This document shows, in pieces, positions 14,459-21,906 of a DNA stretch of 29,188 bases. The position numbers and the translations under genes are program-made. Source of the stretch: an uncultured Eggerthella sp. (GTDB taxonomy: Bacteria; Actinomycetota; Coriobacteriia; Coriobacteriales; Eggerthellaceae); NCBI GenBank assembly GCA_900556585.1, contig USPD01000011.1:1-29188 (forward strand), read 5' to 3'. Position 1 is the first letter of the stretch; each line of letters starts with the position of its first letter. Under the pieces are notes generated by a model, which worked only from the letters and a program-made list of their open reading frames with translations, was not told where the DNA came from and searched no databases.

Positions 14459-15772
14459 ATGATTTGGCGTTGCGGTTCTTATTCGTTTGATTCTCGTACT
14501 CCCGTGATAATGGGGATTCTTAACGTTACTCCTGATTCTTTTTCGGATGGTGGGTCATACGCTAGTGTTGATGATGCGGTAGATGCAGGTCGCAAAATGA
14601 TCGAAGACGGTGCACTAATCATTGATGTTGGTGGCGAATCTACTCGTCCTGGGGCGGATCCTGTTTCTGAAGAGGAAGAACTTAATCGTGTTCTAGAAGT
14701 GGTTCGTCGTTTGGCGCAGGAAAACATTTGCGTAAGTATTGATACTCGTCATGCAAGCATTGCACGCGCCTGCGTGGATGCGGGCGCAAGCATTATTAAT
14801 GATGTAATGGGTTTTCGGGATCCTGAAATGGTAAAGGCTGCAGCGTCTAGTGATGTTGGTTTGGTTGTTATGCATATGCAGGGCGATGATCCACGTACCA
14901 TGCAGGATAGTCCTGAATACACTGATGTCGTTGACGAAGTAGCTGTCTATTTAAAGGCGCGCGCTTCTGAATTGGAAGAAGCCGGAATAGATCACGATAG
15001 AATTTGTTTAGATCCAGGTCCTGGCTTCGGAAAAACAGCAAAGCAGACCATTCAGCTCATGCGCAATTTTCAGGAATTTGTGCACTTGGGATATCCCTTG
15101 ATGGTAGCCGTTTCTCGCAAGAGCTACATTGGGTATGCCTACAACATCGACGATCCTAAGCAACGCGATGACGCTTCGGCGGCAGAAGCGCTTATGGCAT
15201 GCGAGCTAGGGGCATCAGTAATTCGCACTCATAATGTGCCGTTAACGGTCAAATCTGTGGAAGAAAATTTGCGTCCTTATGTTTTCATTGGTATGGGGTG
15301 CAATGTTGCTTTAGTTGCCAATGAGGGTGAAGAGCTTGAAGGCAAAAAAGCAATGCTGAACCAAGCTATTTCTGATATGTGCATGTTGCCAGATTCACAA
15401 ATTATTGATGTTTCAAGCTTCTACGAAAGTGAGCCTGCCTATTTTGAGGATCAGGATACATTCGTGAACGCGGTAGTTTTGCTGCGTACTGGCCTTCCTC
15501 CTCTAGAGCTTTTACGCTATTTGCAGGCGATTGAGCAAAGCTTGGGTAGGGTTCGTGAGCGCGAAAATGGTCCGCGCACGTGTGATTTGGACATTCTTGA
15601 TTATCAGGGTTATGTGTGTGATCACGAAATACTTACTCTGCCTCATCCCTTGCTTCAGGAGCGCGATTTTGTGGTGAAACCGCTGCTTGAACTTGCACCG
15701 CGACATGAACTGGCAAATGGAGTAAAGGTGTTACTTGATACGGTTACGGTAGGAAAGGCCTGGAAGTGCTAG
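14459..15772 (+). CDS. folP: Fused dihydropteroate synthase / HPPK (FolP-FolK)
   Basis: A 437-residue two-domain folate enzyme. Residues 1 to about 268 are dihydropteroate synthase (pterin pyrophosphate plus p-aminobenzoate to dihydropteroate): MGILNVTPDSFSDGG (18-32), DVGGESTRPGA, IINDVMGF, LDPGPGFGKT, SRKSYIG and IRTHNV. Residues about 273-437 are 6-hydroxymethyl-dihydropterin pyrophosphokinase, the step just before: SSFYESEP, FVNAVV, RERENGPRTCDLDIL and LPHPLLQERDFVVKPL. The usual N-terminal GSNLGDR-like loop of HPPK is changed to GMGCNVALVANEGEE. The order is opposite to the reaction order, and no FolB domain is present. ATG 14459 follows AAGGAG. The stop overlaps the birA start. Confidence 0.93.
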   Translation: MIWRCGSYSFDSRTPVIMGILNVTPDSFSDGGSYASVDDAVDAGRKMIEDGALIIDVGGESTRPGADPVSEEEELNRVLEVVRRLAQENICVSIDTRHASIARACVDAGASIINDVMGFRDPEMVKAAASSDVGLVVMHMQGDDPRTMQDSPEYTDVVDEVAVYLKARASELEEAGIDHDRICLDPGPGFGKTAKQTIQLMRNFQEFVHLGYPLMVAVSRKSYIGYAYNIDDPKQRDDASAAEALMACELGASVIRTHNVPLTVKSVEENLRPYVFIGMGCNVALVANEGEELEGKKAMLNQAISDMCMLPDSQIIDVSSFYESEPAYFEDQDTFVNAVVLLRTGLPPLELLRYLQAIEQSLGRVRERENGPRTCDLDILDYQGYVCDHEILTLPHPLLQERDFVVKPLLELAPRHELANGVKVLLDTVTVGKAWKC

Positions 15773-16617
15773 AGCCCCTAGAGCCTCTTTCGATTACGGG
15801 GGTAGATACGTTCACTACTAGTGATACGTTTGCTGCCGATCCCACAACGTTTGAATGGGATATCAAAGCATTTGGAACGGTTGATTCTACGAATCGTATA
15901 GTTAAGCAGTATCTTTCAGCGGGGGCAGGCGAAGGGTTGTGCGCAACCGCTTTGCAGCAAAGTGGAGGATACGGGCGTCAAGGTAGAACTTGGGCAAGCC
16001 CTGTTGGTGGCCTGTATACCTCATTGGCGCTGCGTCCGTTTGTAAGAGGCGTTTCGATAGAGAACACGCCTTCGCTCAGTTTGGTTATTTCAATTGCCTT
16101 ACATCGTGCGCTATCTGCTTTTACCTGTGGGAAAACACTTTCAATTAAGTGGCCAAACGATGTGTTGTGCAACGGAGGCAAAGTAGCTGGAATATCTCTA
16201 GAAGCAATTTCTGGGGGCGTTTGTGTGGGCATCGGCATAAACGTGTTCCAAAACAATGGATTGTCTAAGATTCCTGGGAAGTATTCTCTTTCCTTTATTA
16301 GTGAAGAGCTTGTTGATAACAACCTTACCCAGGAACAAAGATCTTTTATGACGCAGATTTTGCAGGCGGTGCTGCAGGAAATACGCCAGTCCTATCTTAT
16401 GTGGTGTAAACGGGGTTTTGCAGCTTTCGTTGGTCAGTATCAGGCCCATATGGCTTTTGTCGGCTCTTATGTAAGTTTAGAGGCGCTTGACGGTTCTGTT
16501 TTTGTTGAAGGCAGGATAGAAGGTGTAGACGCTCAAGGAAACCTTCTTATTAAAACGGGTCAGGGGAGTATTGTTGCTGCCAATTCAGGAGAAGTACACG
16601 TTAGAAGGTTGAACTAG
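15766..16617 (+). CDS. birA: Biotin--[acetyl-CoA-carboxylase] ligase without DNA-binding domain
   Basis: A 283-residue enzyme that makes biotinyl-AMP and transfers biotin to carrier lysines of carboxylases. GTG 15766 overlaps the folK stop by 7 bases and follows AGGAAAGG (15751-15758), so translation is probably coupled. Motifs are VDSTN, the biotin/ATP loop GYGRQGRTWASP, the catalytic KWPNDV and KVAGISLE, then GIGINV. The last 50 residues form the small C-terminal SH3-like domain. The first 30 or so residues are not a winged helix, so this is a class I ligase that should not act as the biotin repressor. Confidence 0.92.
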   Translation: MLEPLEPLSITGVDTFTTSDTFAADPTTFEWDIKAFGTVDSTNRIVKQYLSAGAGEGLCATALQQSGGYGRQGRTWASPVGGLYTSLALRPFVRGVSIENTPSLSLVISIALHRALSAFTCGKTLSIKWPNDVLCNGGKVAGISLEAISGGVCVGIGINVFQNNGLSKIPGKYSLSFISEELVDNNLTQEQRSFMTQILQAVLQEIRQSYLMWCKRGFAAFVGQYQAHMAFVGSYVSLEALDGSVFVEGRIEGVDAQGNLLIKTGQGSIVAANSGEVHVRRLN

Positions 16618-16684
16618 TACTTGTCGCTAATAAGTGTTGGTGGGCTAGAGCAAGATGTCAAAATGATGCATTAGTGCTGGTTGT

Positions 16685-16776
16685 GAATAGTTGTTGAGTC
16701 AGGCTAGTTGCCGATAGTTGTTTAGTCAGATCTGATTGGCAATAGTAGTCAGGCTATGACCGATAGCTGGCAATTA
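16685..16776. repeat. Degenerate 28-bp tandem repeat after birA
   Basis: Two 28-base units (16685-16712 starting GAATAGTTGTTGAGTCAGGC, and 16713-16740 starting GATAGTTGTTTAGTCAGATC) are followed by shortened units AATAGTAGTCAGGCTATGACC (16741-16761, 21 bases, written here as AATAGTAGTCAGG then CTATGACC) and GATAGCTGGCAATTA (16762-16776). The array fills the gap between the birA and mntP 3' ends; no terminator-type hairpin with a T-run is visible there. Confidence 0.65.
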
Positions 16777-16780
16777 CTTT

Positions 16781-17335
16781 CTAGAAAATTAGAGCTTTCA
16801 AACCTATCAGAACCAAAACGATGCCGCCAATAATAGTTGCACGCTCTCCTAATGCATTTCCGAATTTACGTCCCGCAAATAAGGCAACAATGCAACATAG
16901 CGCAGTTGTAATAGCAATTAAACTAGCAGCAAATAGTACATTGATAGAAAGCGCTGCGAAACTCACCCCAACAGCAAGCGCATCAATACTGGTTGCAATT
17001 GCTTGAAGGGTTACTACTGGCAACGTTAGTTGTTGACTGGTTGGTTCTTCTTCTGAATCATCTTCATGAAGGGCATCCCAGATCATTTTGGCACCAATAA
17101 AGCCCAGAATTATAAAGGTGATGATGCCCGCATATTGAGATATGACATCACTTACTAAACGACCTAGAAAAAAGCCAATGCAGGGCATAATTCCCTGGAA
17201 AATACCAAACGCGAGAGGCATCATAGCGTTTTGTGTTTTAGAATTTCCCTGGTAAATAAAGGTATTTGAAACGGTTACTGCAAATGCATCCATTGAAAGC
17301 GCTAAACCTAGCAGTACTATTTCGGTGACCGTCAC
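16781..17335 (-). CDS. mntP: Manganese efflux pump MntP
   Basis: A 184-residue, six-helix membrane protein that exports Mn2+. GTG at 17335-17333 is preferred because AGAGAGGA lies 6-7 bases upstream and the length becomes normal; the longer frame to 17374 adds 13 non-family residues. The two half-repeats carry the conserved acidic motifs SMDAFAVTVSN (first helix) and SIDALAVGVSFA (fourth helix), which form the ion path. An acidic loop (DALHEDDSEEEPTSQQ) separates the halves. No yybP-ykoY manganese riboswitch is visible upstream; instead there is a 25-base palindrome in the intergenic region shared with the divergent MATE gene. Confidence 0.93.
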   Translation of the reverse strand: MTVTEIVLLGLALSMDAFAVTVSNTFIYQGNSKTQNAMMPLAFGIFQGIMPCIGFFLGRLVSDVISQYAGIITFIILGFIGAKMIWDALHEDDSEEEPTSQQLTLPVVTLQAIATSIDALAVGVSFAALSINVLFAASLIAITTALCCIVALFAGRKFGNALGERATIIGGIVLVLIGLKALIF

Positions 17336-17438
17336 GTTATATCCTCTCTCCACATTCAGCCTACTATACGGCAATTTGCTTAGTGAAGAAACGTATAATT
17401 TGCTTTGCTATCAATAAGAAAAGTTTTCTATACTTTCG

Positions 17439-17463
17439 AAAGTTGGCTAGATTAGCAAACTTT
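17439..17463. promoter_or_regulatory. 25-bp near-perfect palindrome between mntP and the MATE gene
   Basis: The half sites are AAAGTT-G-GCTA and TAGC-A-AACTTT around a central GAT. Ten of eleven base positions per arm are symmetrical; only the seventh mismatches. The arrangement TTnGCTA...TAGCnAA resembles DtxR/MntR-type metal-regulator operators. It lies 103 bases before mntP and 87 before the MATE start, overlapping the region where a MATE -35 box would be if TAATAT (17474-17479) is its -10. The assignment to MntR is an inference. Confidence 0.6.
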
Positions 17464-17549
17464 GCAGTGTCATAATATCGCCTGCTTTGTAACGGATAAA
17501 TAAGTGCCCATGCATAATCTTGTGTGGGCACTGTTAAGGAAAAGTTGTG

Positions 17550-19172
17550 ATGACCAATCAAGATAATGAGTTAATGCAAGAAAAAGATACTGCCTCAGTT
17601 TCAGCTAATGAAAAATTCAACGGCGAAAATAAATCTAACAACGATACTGAAGCTTCCCATTCAGTAACTTTTTTAAAAGGATCATTGCGAGAATCTGGCA
17701 GCCCTGAGAATAAGCCTTCATCTTCTTCACAGAAAGGTGATGCTCGTACCGCACGTATGGGTACAGGTTCTATCCCGAAGCTCATTATCGAATTTGCTAT
17801 TCCTTCAATTGTTGGCATGCTGGTTAACGGTGCCTACAACGTAATTGACTCTATATTTTTGGGTCAAGCTATGGGCGAAATTGGTCTTTCAGTTGCAACA
17901 GCAGCAATGCCGCTCATGACAATCTTTATGGCGCTTTCTATGCTGATCGGTAATGGTGGTAATGCTCTTGCGGCTTTGCGCTTGGGTGAAGGCAATAAGG
18001 ATGCCGCTGAAAAAAGTCTTGGTAATACGGTGTGCCTGGGCATAATAGCCGCAATTCTGGTGGCTATTCTTATTCATATTCCACCTTGCGTAGAAGCCAT
18101 TCTTACCCTTTCAAGCGTTACTCCTGAAATTCGCGACTATACCTATTCCTTTATGTACATTTTGGCTTTAGGTTTTATTTTCCAGCTTATTGGTGCAGGC
18201 GTTAATAATTTTATTCGTACAGCAGGTGCTCCTAATAGGGCATTAGGAACGATGGTTATCGGTACTGTTTCCTGTATTGTTCTTAATTACCTTTTTGTTT
18301 TGGTGTTTGGCTGGGGCGTTGTAGGAAGTGCCTTAGCAACAATTTTGGGACAGGCAATTTCTTGTATCTGTGTGCTGTGGTACTTCATCTTTACAAAAGA
18401 TGTTGCCTTTAAGTTGTATGCTCGTAACTTAAAGCTTGATTCTGAAGTGGTTGGCCTTATTATTTCGCTTGGCGCAGCAAGTTTTGTGATGCAACTTGCT
18501 ATGTCAGTTATCAATTTCCTTGTGAATTATCTGCTTGTTTTATATGGTGGTCAGTCTCCGCTTGGCGCGGAAGCAGCGCTTGCTTCAATTGGTGTTGTGC
18601 AACGTTGCGCTATGTTTGCGGTTCTTCCTTTGATTGGTATAGCGATTGCCATTCAGCCACTTTTAGGCTTCAACTATGGTGCTAGTTTGATTTCGCGTGT
18701 TCGCAGTACTCTTGGTTACGGCATTTTGATAGCAACTATTTTTGCAACAGTTATGTGGGCGCTTATCCATTTCTTTGCGTTTGATATTGTGTCATTCTTC
18801 GGTATCCGCGATGATGCGTTGCGTGAATTTACGGTATTTGCCCTGAACGTTCAAGTTCTTGTGCTGCCCGTAATTGGGTTACAAATTATTTCATCCAATT
18901 ACTTTCAGGCAACAGGACAGCCTGTTAAAAGTGTCATTCTTTCGCTTACAAGACAAGTTCTATTTCTTATTCCGCTCTATATTGTGTTGCCGCTTATTCT
19001 GCCTCATATCGCACCAAGTTTAACCAGCCTTGACGCTTTGTATTTTGCGGTTCCTGCTGCTGATATTTTGTCGGTCATAACAGCGGCCATTTTTATTTTC
19101 TTTGAACTGAAACGTCTTAAAGGAATTGAAGCAGGTACAATTCAGGCAAAATTTGGGAAAAAATCAGAGTAA
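17550..19172 (+). CDS. MATE-family multidrug/toxin efflux transporter
   Basis: A 540-residue, twelve-helix membrane antiporter. ATG 17550 is 9 bases after AAGGA (17536-17540); the adjacent GTG at 17547 is also possible. The core starts at about residue 70 with MGTGSIPKLIIEFAIPSIVG, NGAYNVIDSIFLGQ and later ATTGQP-like ATGQPVKS in the second half, all typical of NorM/DinF-type MATE proteins that swap Na+ or H+ for drugs. The 70 residues before it are hydrophilic, rich in Ser, Asn, Glu and Lys, and not part of the family; they could be disordered or the true start could be internal (ATG 17757, but without a ribosome binding site). The substrate is unknown. Confidence 0.9.
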   Translation: MTNQDNELMQEKDTASVSANEKFNGENKSNNDTEASHSVTFLKGSLRESGSPENKPSSSSQKGDARTARMGTGSIPKLIIEFAIPSIVGMLVNGAYNVIDSIFLGQAMGEIGLSVATAAMPLMTIFMALSMLIGNGGNALAALRLGEGNKDAAEKSLGNTVCLGIIAAILVAILIHIPPCVEAILTLSSVTPEIRDYTYSFMYILALGFIFQLIGAGVNNFIRTAGAPNRALGTMVIGTVSCIVLNYLFVLVFGWGVVGSALATILGQAISCICVLWYFIFTKDVAFKLYARNLKLDSEVVGLIISLGAASFVMQLAMSVINFLVNYLLVLYGGQSPLGAEAALASIGVVQRCAMFAVLPLIGIAIAIQPLLGFNYGASLISRVRSTLGYGILIATIFATVMWALIHFFAFDIVSFFGIRDDALREFTVFALNVQVLVLPVIGLQIISSNYFQATGQPVKSVILSLTRQVLFLIPLYIVLPLILPHIAPSLTSLDALYFAVPAADILSVITAAIFIFFELKRLKGIEAGTIQAKFGKKSE

Positions 19173-19216
19173 AGTTACCGATCGATAAAGGTTGTAAAGT
19201 ATTAACGATACGTATT

Positions 19217-19240
19217 AGCGTTCATGCTAGCATGAACGCT
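19217..19240. promoter_or_regulatory. Perfect 24-bp palindrome upstream of bioY
   Basis: The arm AGCGTTCATGCT is followed directly by its reverse complement AGCATGAACGCT with no spacer, 32 bases before the bioY start codon. As RNA it would give a 10-bp stem with loop CTAG, but no T-run follows, so an operator is more likely than a terminator. A possible -10 TATTAG (19213-19218) touches its left edge. Confidence 0.55.
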
Positions 19241-19272
19241 TCATTGATTGTTTTGTCGCGAAAGGGAGGCTT

Positions 19273-19878
19273 ATGATTGCTTCTACTCGTCCTTCACATG
19301 GGCGTGCAATGTCAATTGCGTTTTGCGGTTTGTCCATTGCCTTTATGGCGGTATCTGCATGGATAACCGTGCCATTTGGTCCAGTACCGTTTACTCTTCA
19401 AACGCTTGCGGTAATGGTTGTTCTGTTTGCGCTTAAGCCAAAAGAAGCAATGACGGCTATTGCTGGCTATTTGATTCTGGGCGCAGTGGGCTTGCCGGTA
19501 TTCTCTTCTTTTAAGGGAGGCATTGCTGCTCTTGTGGGTCCTACAGGAGGCTTTATCGTAGGCTTTCTGATTGCTGGTGCGGTAGCCTTGGCAGTTGGAG
19601 CATTGGTACAAGGTAAAGGCATATTTTCATCTGATACTACCCGTAAGTTTTTAGGTAGTGATGTTGCCACAGGTGTATTGGCGAAAAACCTTGTTATGGG
19701 CGTGGTTTTCCTAGTGGTGTTGTATGCGTTTGGATGGGCGTGGCTCATATATATGGCGCATTTAAGCGCAGAAGCGGCTTTTATTGCAGCGGTAGGCCCC
19801 TTTATTCCTGTTGATGTTATTAAGATGCTTGCGGCGGTACTTATTGCTCAAGCAATTTCTGGGGTAGTTCATCGATAA
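19273..19878 (+). CDS. bioY: Biotin transporter substrate-binding subunit BioY
   Basis: A 201-residue membrane protein with about six helices: the biotin-binding S component of an energy-coupling-factor transporter. ATG 19273 follows AGGGAGG (19262-19268). Signatures are WITVPFGPVPFTLQTLAVMV in the second helix region, the GYLILGAVGLPVFSSFKGG loop, and GPTGGFIVGFL. The ATPase and T subunits (BioM/BioN or EcfA/EcfT) are not next to it, so it probably shares an EcfAAT module encoded elsewhere. Two terminators follow. Confidence 0.94.
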   Translation: MIASTRPSHGRAMSIAFCGLSIAFMAVSAWITVPFGPVPFTLQTLAVMVVLFALKPKEAMTAIAGYLILGAVGLPVFSSFKGGIAALVGPTGGFIVGFLIAGAVALAVGALVQGKGIFSSDTTRKFLGSDVATGVLAKNLVMGVVFLVVLYAFGWAWLIYMAHLSAEAAFIAAVGPFIPVDVIKMLAAVLIAQAISGVVHR

Positions 19879-19882
19879 GAAT

Positions 19883-19923
19883 ATAAGCATGGGTATGCGC
19901 AACGCATGTACATGCTTATTTTG
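19883..19923 (+). terminator. First terminator after bioY
   Basis: Outer stem ATAAGCATG (19883-19891) / CATGCTTAT (19911-19919) encloses an inner hairpin ATGCG/CGCAT (19895-19907) and is followed by a short T-run. It starts 4 bases after the bioY stop. Confidence 0.7.
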
Positions 19924-19946
19924 ATCTGAAAGATTTTCCATAAACC

Positions 19947-19991
19947 AATTTAGGCCTATAAGCTTTTGGCTTATAGGCCTAAATTTTTTTT
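19947..19991 (+). terminator. Second, strong terminator between bioY and the kinase gene
   Basis: A perfect 17-bp stem (19947-19963 with 19969-19985; core TAGGCCTATAAGC) with loop TTTTG is followed by seven T. On the minus strand the same hairpin lies just beyond the histidine kinase stop, with a weaker T-run, so it may serve both convergent units. Confidence 0.88.
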
Positions 19992-20016
19992 GCTGTGACT
20001 AAGTTCTGCAATTTCT

Positions 20017-21099
20017 CTAATGCATAGCAGGAAACGTCATAGTAAATACTGCACCACCTTCGGGTGCATTGAAAGCTGTGATGCTGCCATCAAAGTCTTC
20101 AACGATTTCTTTCACAATAGCAAGTCCTAAGCCTGCACCGCCACTATTGCGTGCGCGTGATAAATCGCCGCGATAGAATCGCTTGAAAAGTAAAACGGGA
20201 TCCACGTCTCCTATGCCACAGCCATCGTCTTTTACCGCTACAACAGAAGAATCATTGATGCCCGAAAGCATAATTCGGACATGGCCGCCTTCTTCTACGT
20301 GGCGAATAGCGTTATCTACAAGATTTATAAGTGCCTGTTTTAAACGATCGTCATTTGCCAAAATATCAGGTGCGGCACCTTCAATGCTTAATTCGACATT
20401 TTTATCTTGGGCGATAGGCTCTAAGGTATCTATTACGTCTTTGGCAACATCTTCGATGTTTAAACGACGTAAGGTGTAAGCCGGAACGCCTTCCTTTGCA
20501 TGTTGTAAAGCCAAAAGACCATTGGTAAGTTTCTTTAAGCGATCAGCCTCATTTAGAATGATTTCACAAAAATGTTCACGGGTGGATAGTGGCATGTCGG
20601 GGTCGAGCATGAGTTCCGCATTGCCACTAATGGCAGTTAGCGGCGTTCGAAATTCATGAGCAACGTCACTAACAAAGGTATCCTGTCGTTCGTTTAGGGC
20701 TTTTAATTCGTCGACACGCGCTTTATATACACGATTGAATTCGCCAATACTTTCAGAAAGTTCGTCCACTTCCCTCATGACACCCGTTGGAGCAAAAGCA
20801 ATACTGGCATCTCCAGCTTTAGAAGATTGTACCTTTCGTACCAATTCAGTCAGCGGTCTGCTGATAAAGTGCGCAATAAGTAAGCTAAGAAAATAGCAAA
20901 TGCAGGCGATAGGGATGATAACGAGAAGTAAAGTTCGTGGGCAGTCAAACACGAAAATAGCCACGAGTGCCATAGCGGCGCTTGCTAAAAACGCCAGAAG
21001 AGTAGCAAGAAAAGATATATGCGTGAATAACCGCATAGGCTTTTCTTCTTTTGGTTGATTAGGGTAGGTAGTATTGGCAGATCGTGGCATCGTGGTCAC
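20017..21099 (-). CDS. Sensor histidine kinase with minimal extracellular part
   Basis: A 360-residue membrane kinase, partner of the response regulator just upstream. GTG 21099 overlaps the regulator's stop by 4 bases; ATG 21090 is an alternative. Two transmembrane helices (about 28-51 and 56-78) are joined by only a few residues (CPRT), so there is no real extracellular sensor domain. A HAMP-like linker follows, then the phospho-acceptor H148 in VAHEFRTPLTAI, the N box NLVDNAIRH, and G boxes DDGCGIG and GGAGLGLAIV. It autophosphorylates on H148 and passes phosphate to D56 of the regulator. The signal is unknown; such short loops are found in kinases that sense the membrane or a partner protein. 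Confidence 0.93.
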   Translation of the reverse strand: MTTMPRSANTTYPNQPKEEKPMRLFTHISFLATLLAFLASAAMALVAIFVFDCPRTLLLVIIPIACICYFLSLLIAHFISRPLTELVRKVQSSKAGDASIAFAPTGVMREVDELSESIGEFNRVYKARVDELKALNERQDTFVSDVAHEFRTPLTAISGNAELMLDPDMPLSTREHFCEIILNEADRLKKLTNGLLALQHAKEGVPAYTLRRLNIEDVAKDVIDTLEPIAQDKNVELSIEGAAPDILANDDRLKQALINLVDNAIRHVEEGGHVRIMLSGINDSSVVAVKDDGCGIGDVDPVLLFKRFYRGDLSRARNSGGAGLGLAIVKEIVEDFDGSITAFNAPEGGAVFTMTFPAMH

Positions 21100-21788
21100 T
21101 TCTTAAAGCGGTATCCGTAGCCACGAACCGTTTCAACTAATTTTGGATCGTAGCCAGCTGCTTCAATTTTGTCACGAAGACGCTTGATGTGAGTATCAAC
21201 CGTTTTAGTTTCAGTAATGAATTCCCAATTCCAGGCATCATGAAGAAGATCCTCGCGAGAAACTACTTTGCCCGCATTTTTCATCAAGCAGGCAAGCAAT
21301 TCAAATTCGCGTGGTGTTAAATCGATGGGACCTTTGTCTCCTTCGGCAACATGGGTGTCTTCATTTAAGGTAATGCCGCTAGCGGTAATTTCATTCGAAG
21401 AAGTAATTTCGCTACCTTGGCTTCTGCGTAGCAAAGCGCGTGTACGTGCAAGTAATTCGCGAACGCCAAAAGGCTTGGCAAGGTAGTCATCAGCACCAAG
21501 TTCAAGGCCAACCACTTTGTTCAATTCAGTGTCACGTGCTGAAAGGAACAAGATAGGTGTAGACATGCGTGCTCTGATGCGGCGACATAATTCATAGCCA
21601 TCTATGCCAGGAAGCATAATGTCAAGAATAAACAAATCGAAATGCTGTTCCTCTATTTTGCGCAACGCTTCTTCACCATCTGATGCAGTTTCAGTTTGAT
21701 AGCCTTCCTTTTGCATAGCGTAGCTAACAAATTCGGTAATTGAAGGCTCGTCATCAACTATTAGAATGCGAGCAGGCGAATTTTCCAT
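21096..21788 (-). CDS. OmpR/PhoB-family response regulator
   Basis: A 230-residue two-domain regulator. ATG at 21788 is 7-8 bases after GGAGGG (minus strand, 21801-21796); a TTG at 21803 has none. The receiver domain (about 1-120) has the acidic pair D12/D13, phospho-acceptor D56 (FILDIMLPG), the conserved SARD Ser and the lysine in DDYLAKPFGVREL. The C-terminal winged helix (about 130-230) contains LTPREFELLACLMKNAGKVV and TVDTHIKRLRDKIE. It is the first gene of a two-gene unit with the kinase. Its targets are unknown. Confidence 0.94.
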   Translation of the reverse strand: MENSPARILIVDDEPSITEFVSYAMQKEGYQTETASDGEEALRKIEEQHFDLFILDIMLPGIDGYELCRRIRARMSTPILFLSARDTELNKVVGLELGADDYLAKPFGVRELLARTRALLRRSQGSEITSSNEITASGITLNEDTHVAEGDKGPIDLTPREFELLACLMKNAGKVVSREDLLHDAWNWEFITETKTVDTHIKRLRDKIEAAGYDPKLVETVRGYGYRFKK

Positions 21789-21834
21789 ACGATCACCCTC
21801 CAACTGGTATCCTTAAACGCTTCTTAATAAAAGC

Positions 21835-21862
21835 TTGTTTAGTTCACCCTCAATAGTATGGT
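21835..21862 (+). promoter_or_regulatory. Candidate coaX promoter
   Basis: TTGTTT (21835-21840), 16 bases, then TATGGT (21857-21862) in the gap between the divergent response regulator and coaX. This would give a 5' leader of about 35-40 bases. Confidence 0.4.
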
Positions 21863-21906
21863 AGCATTCGCAGGTAGTGCATAGTATGAAAGGGACTGTC
21901 AGAAAT

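Noticed and set aside
17336..17546. yybP-ykoY manganese riboswitch upstream of mntP
   Set aside because: No matching stem and loop sequences were found; the only structure is the 25-base palindrome.
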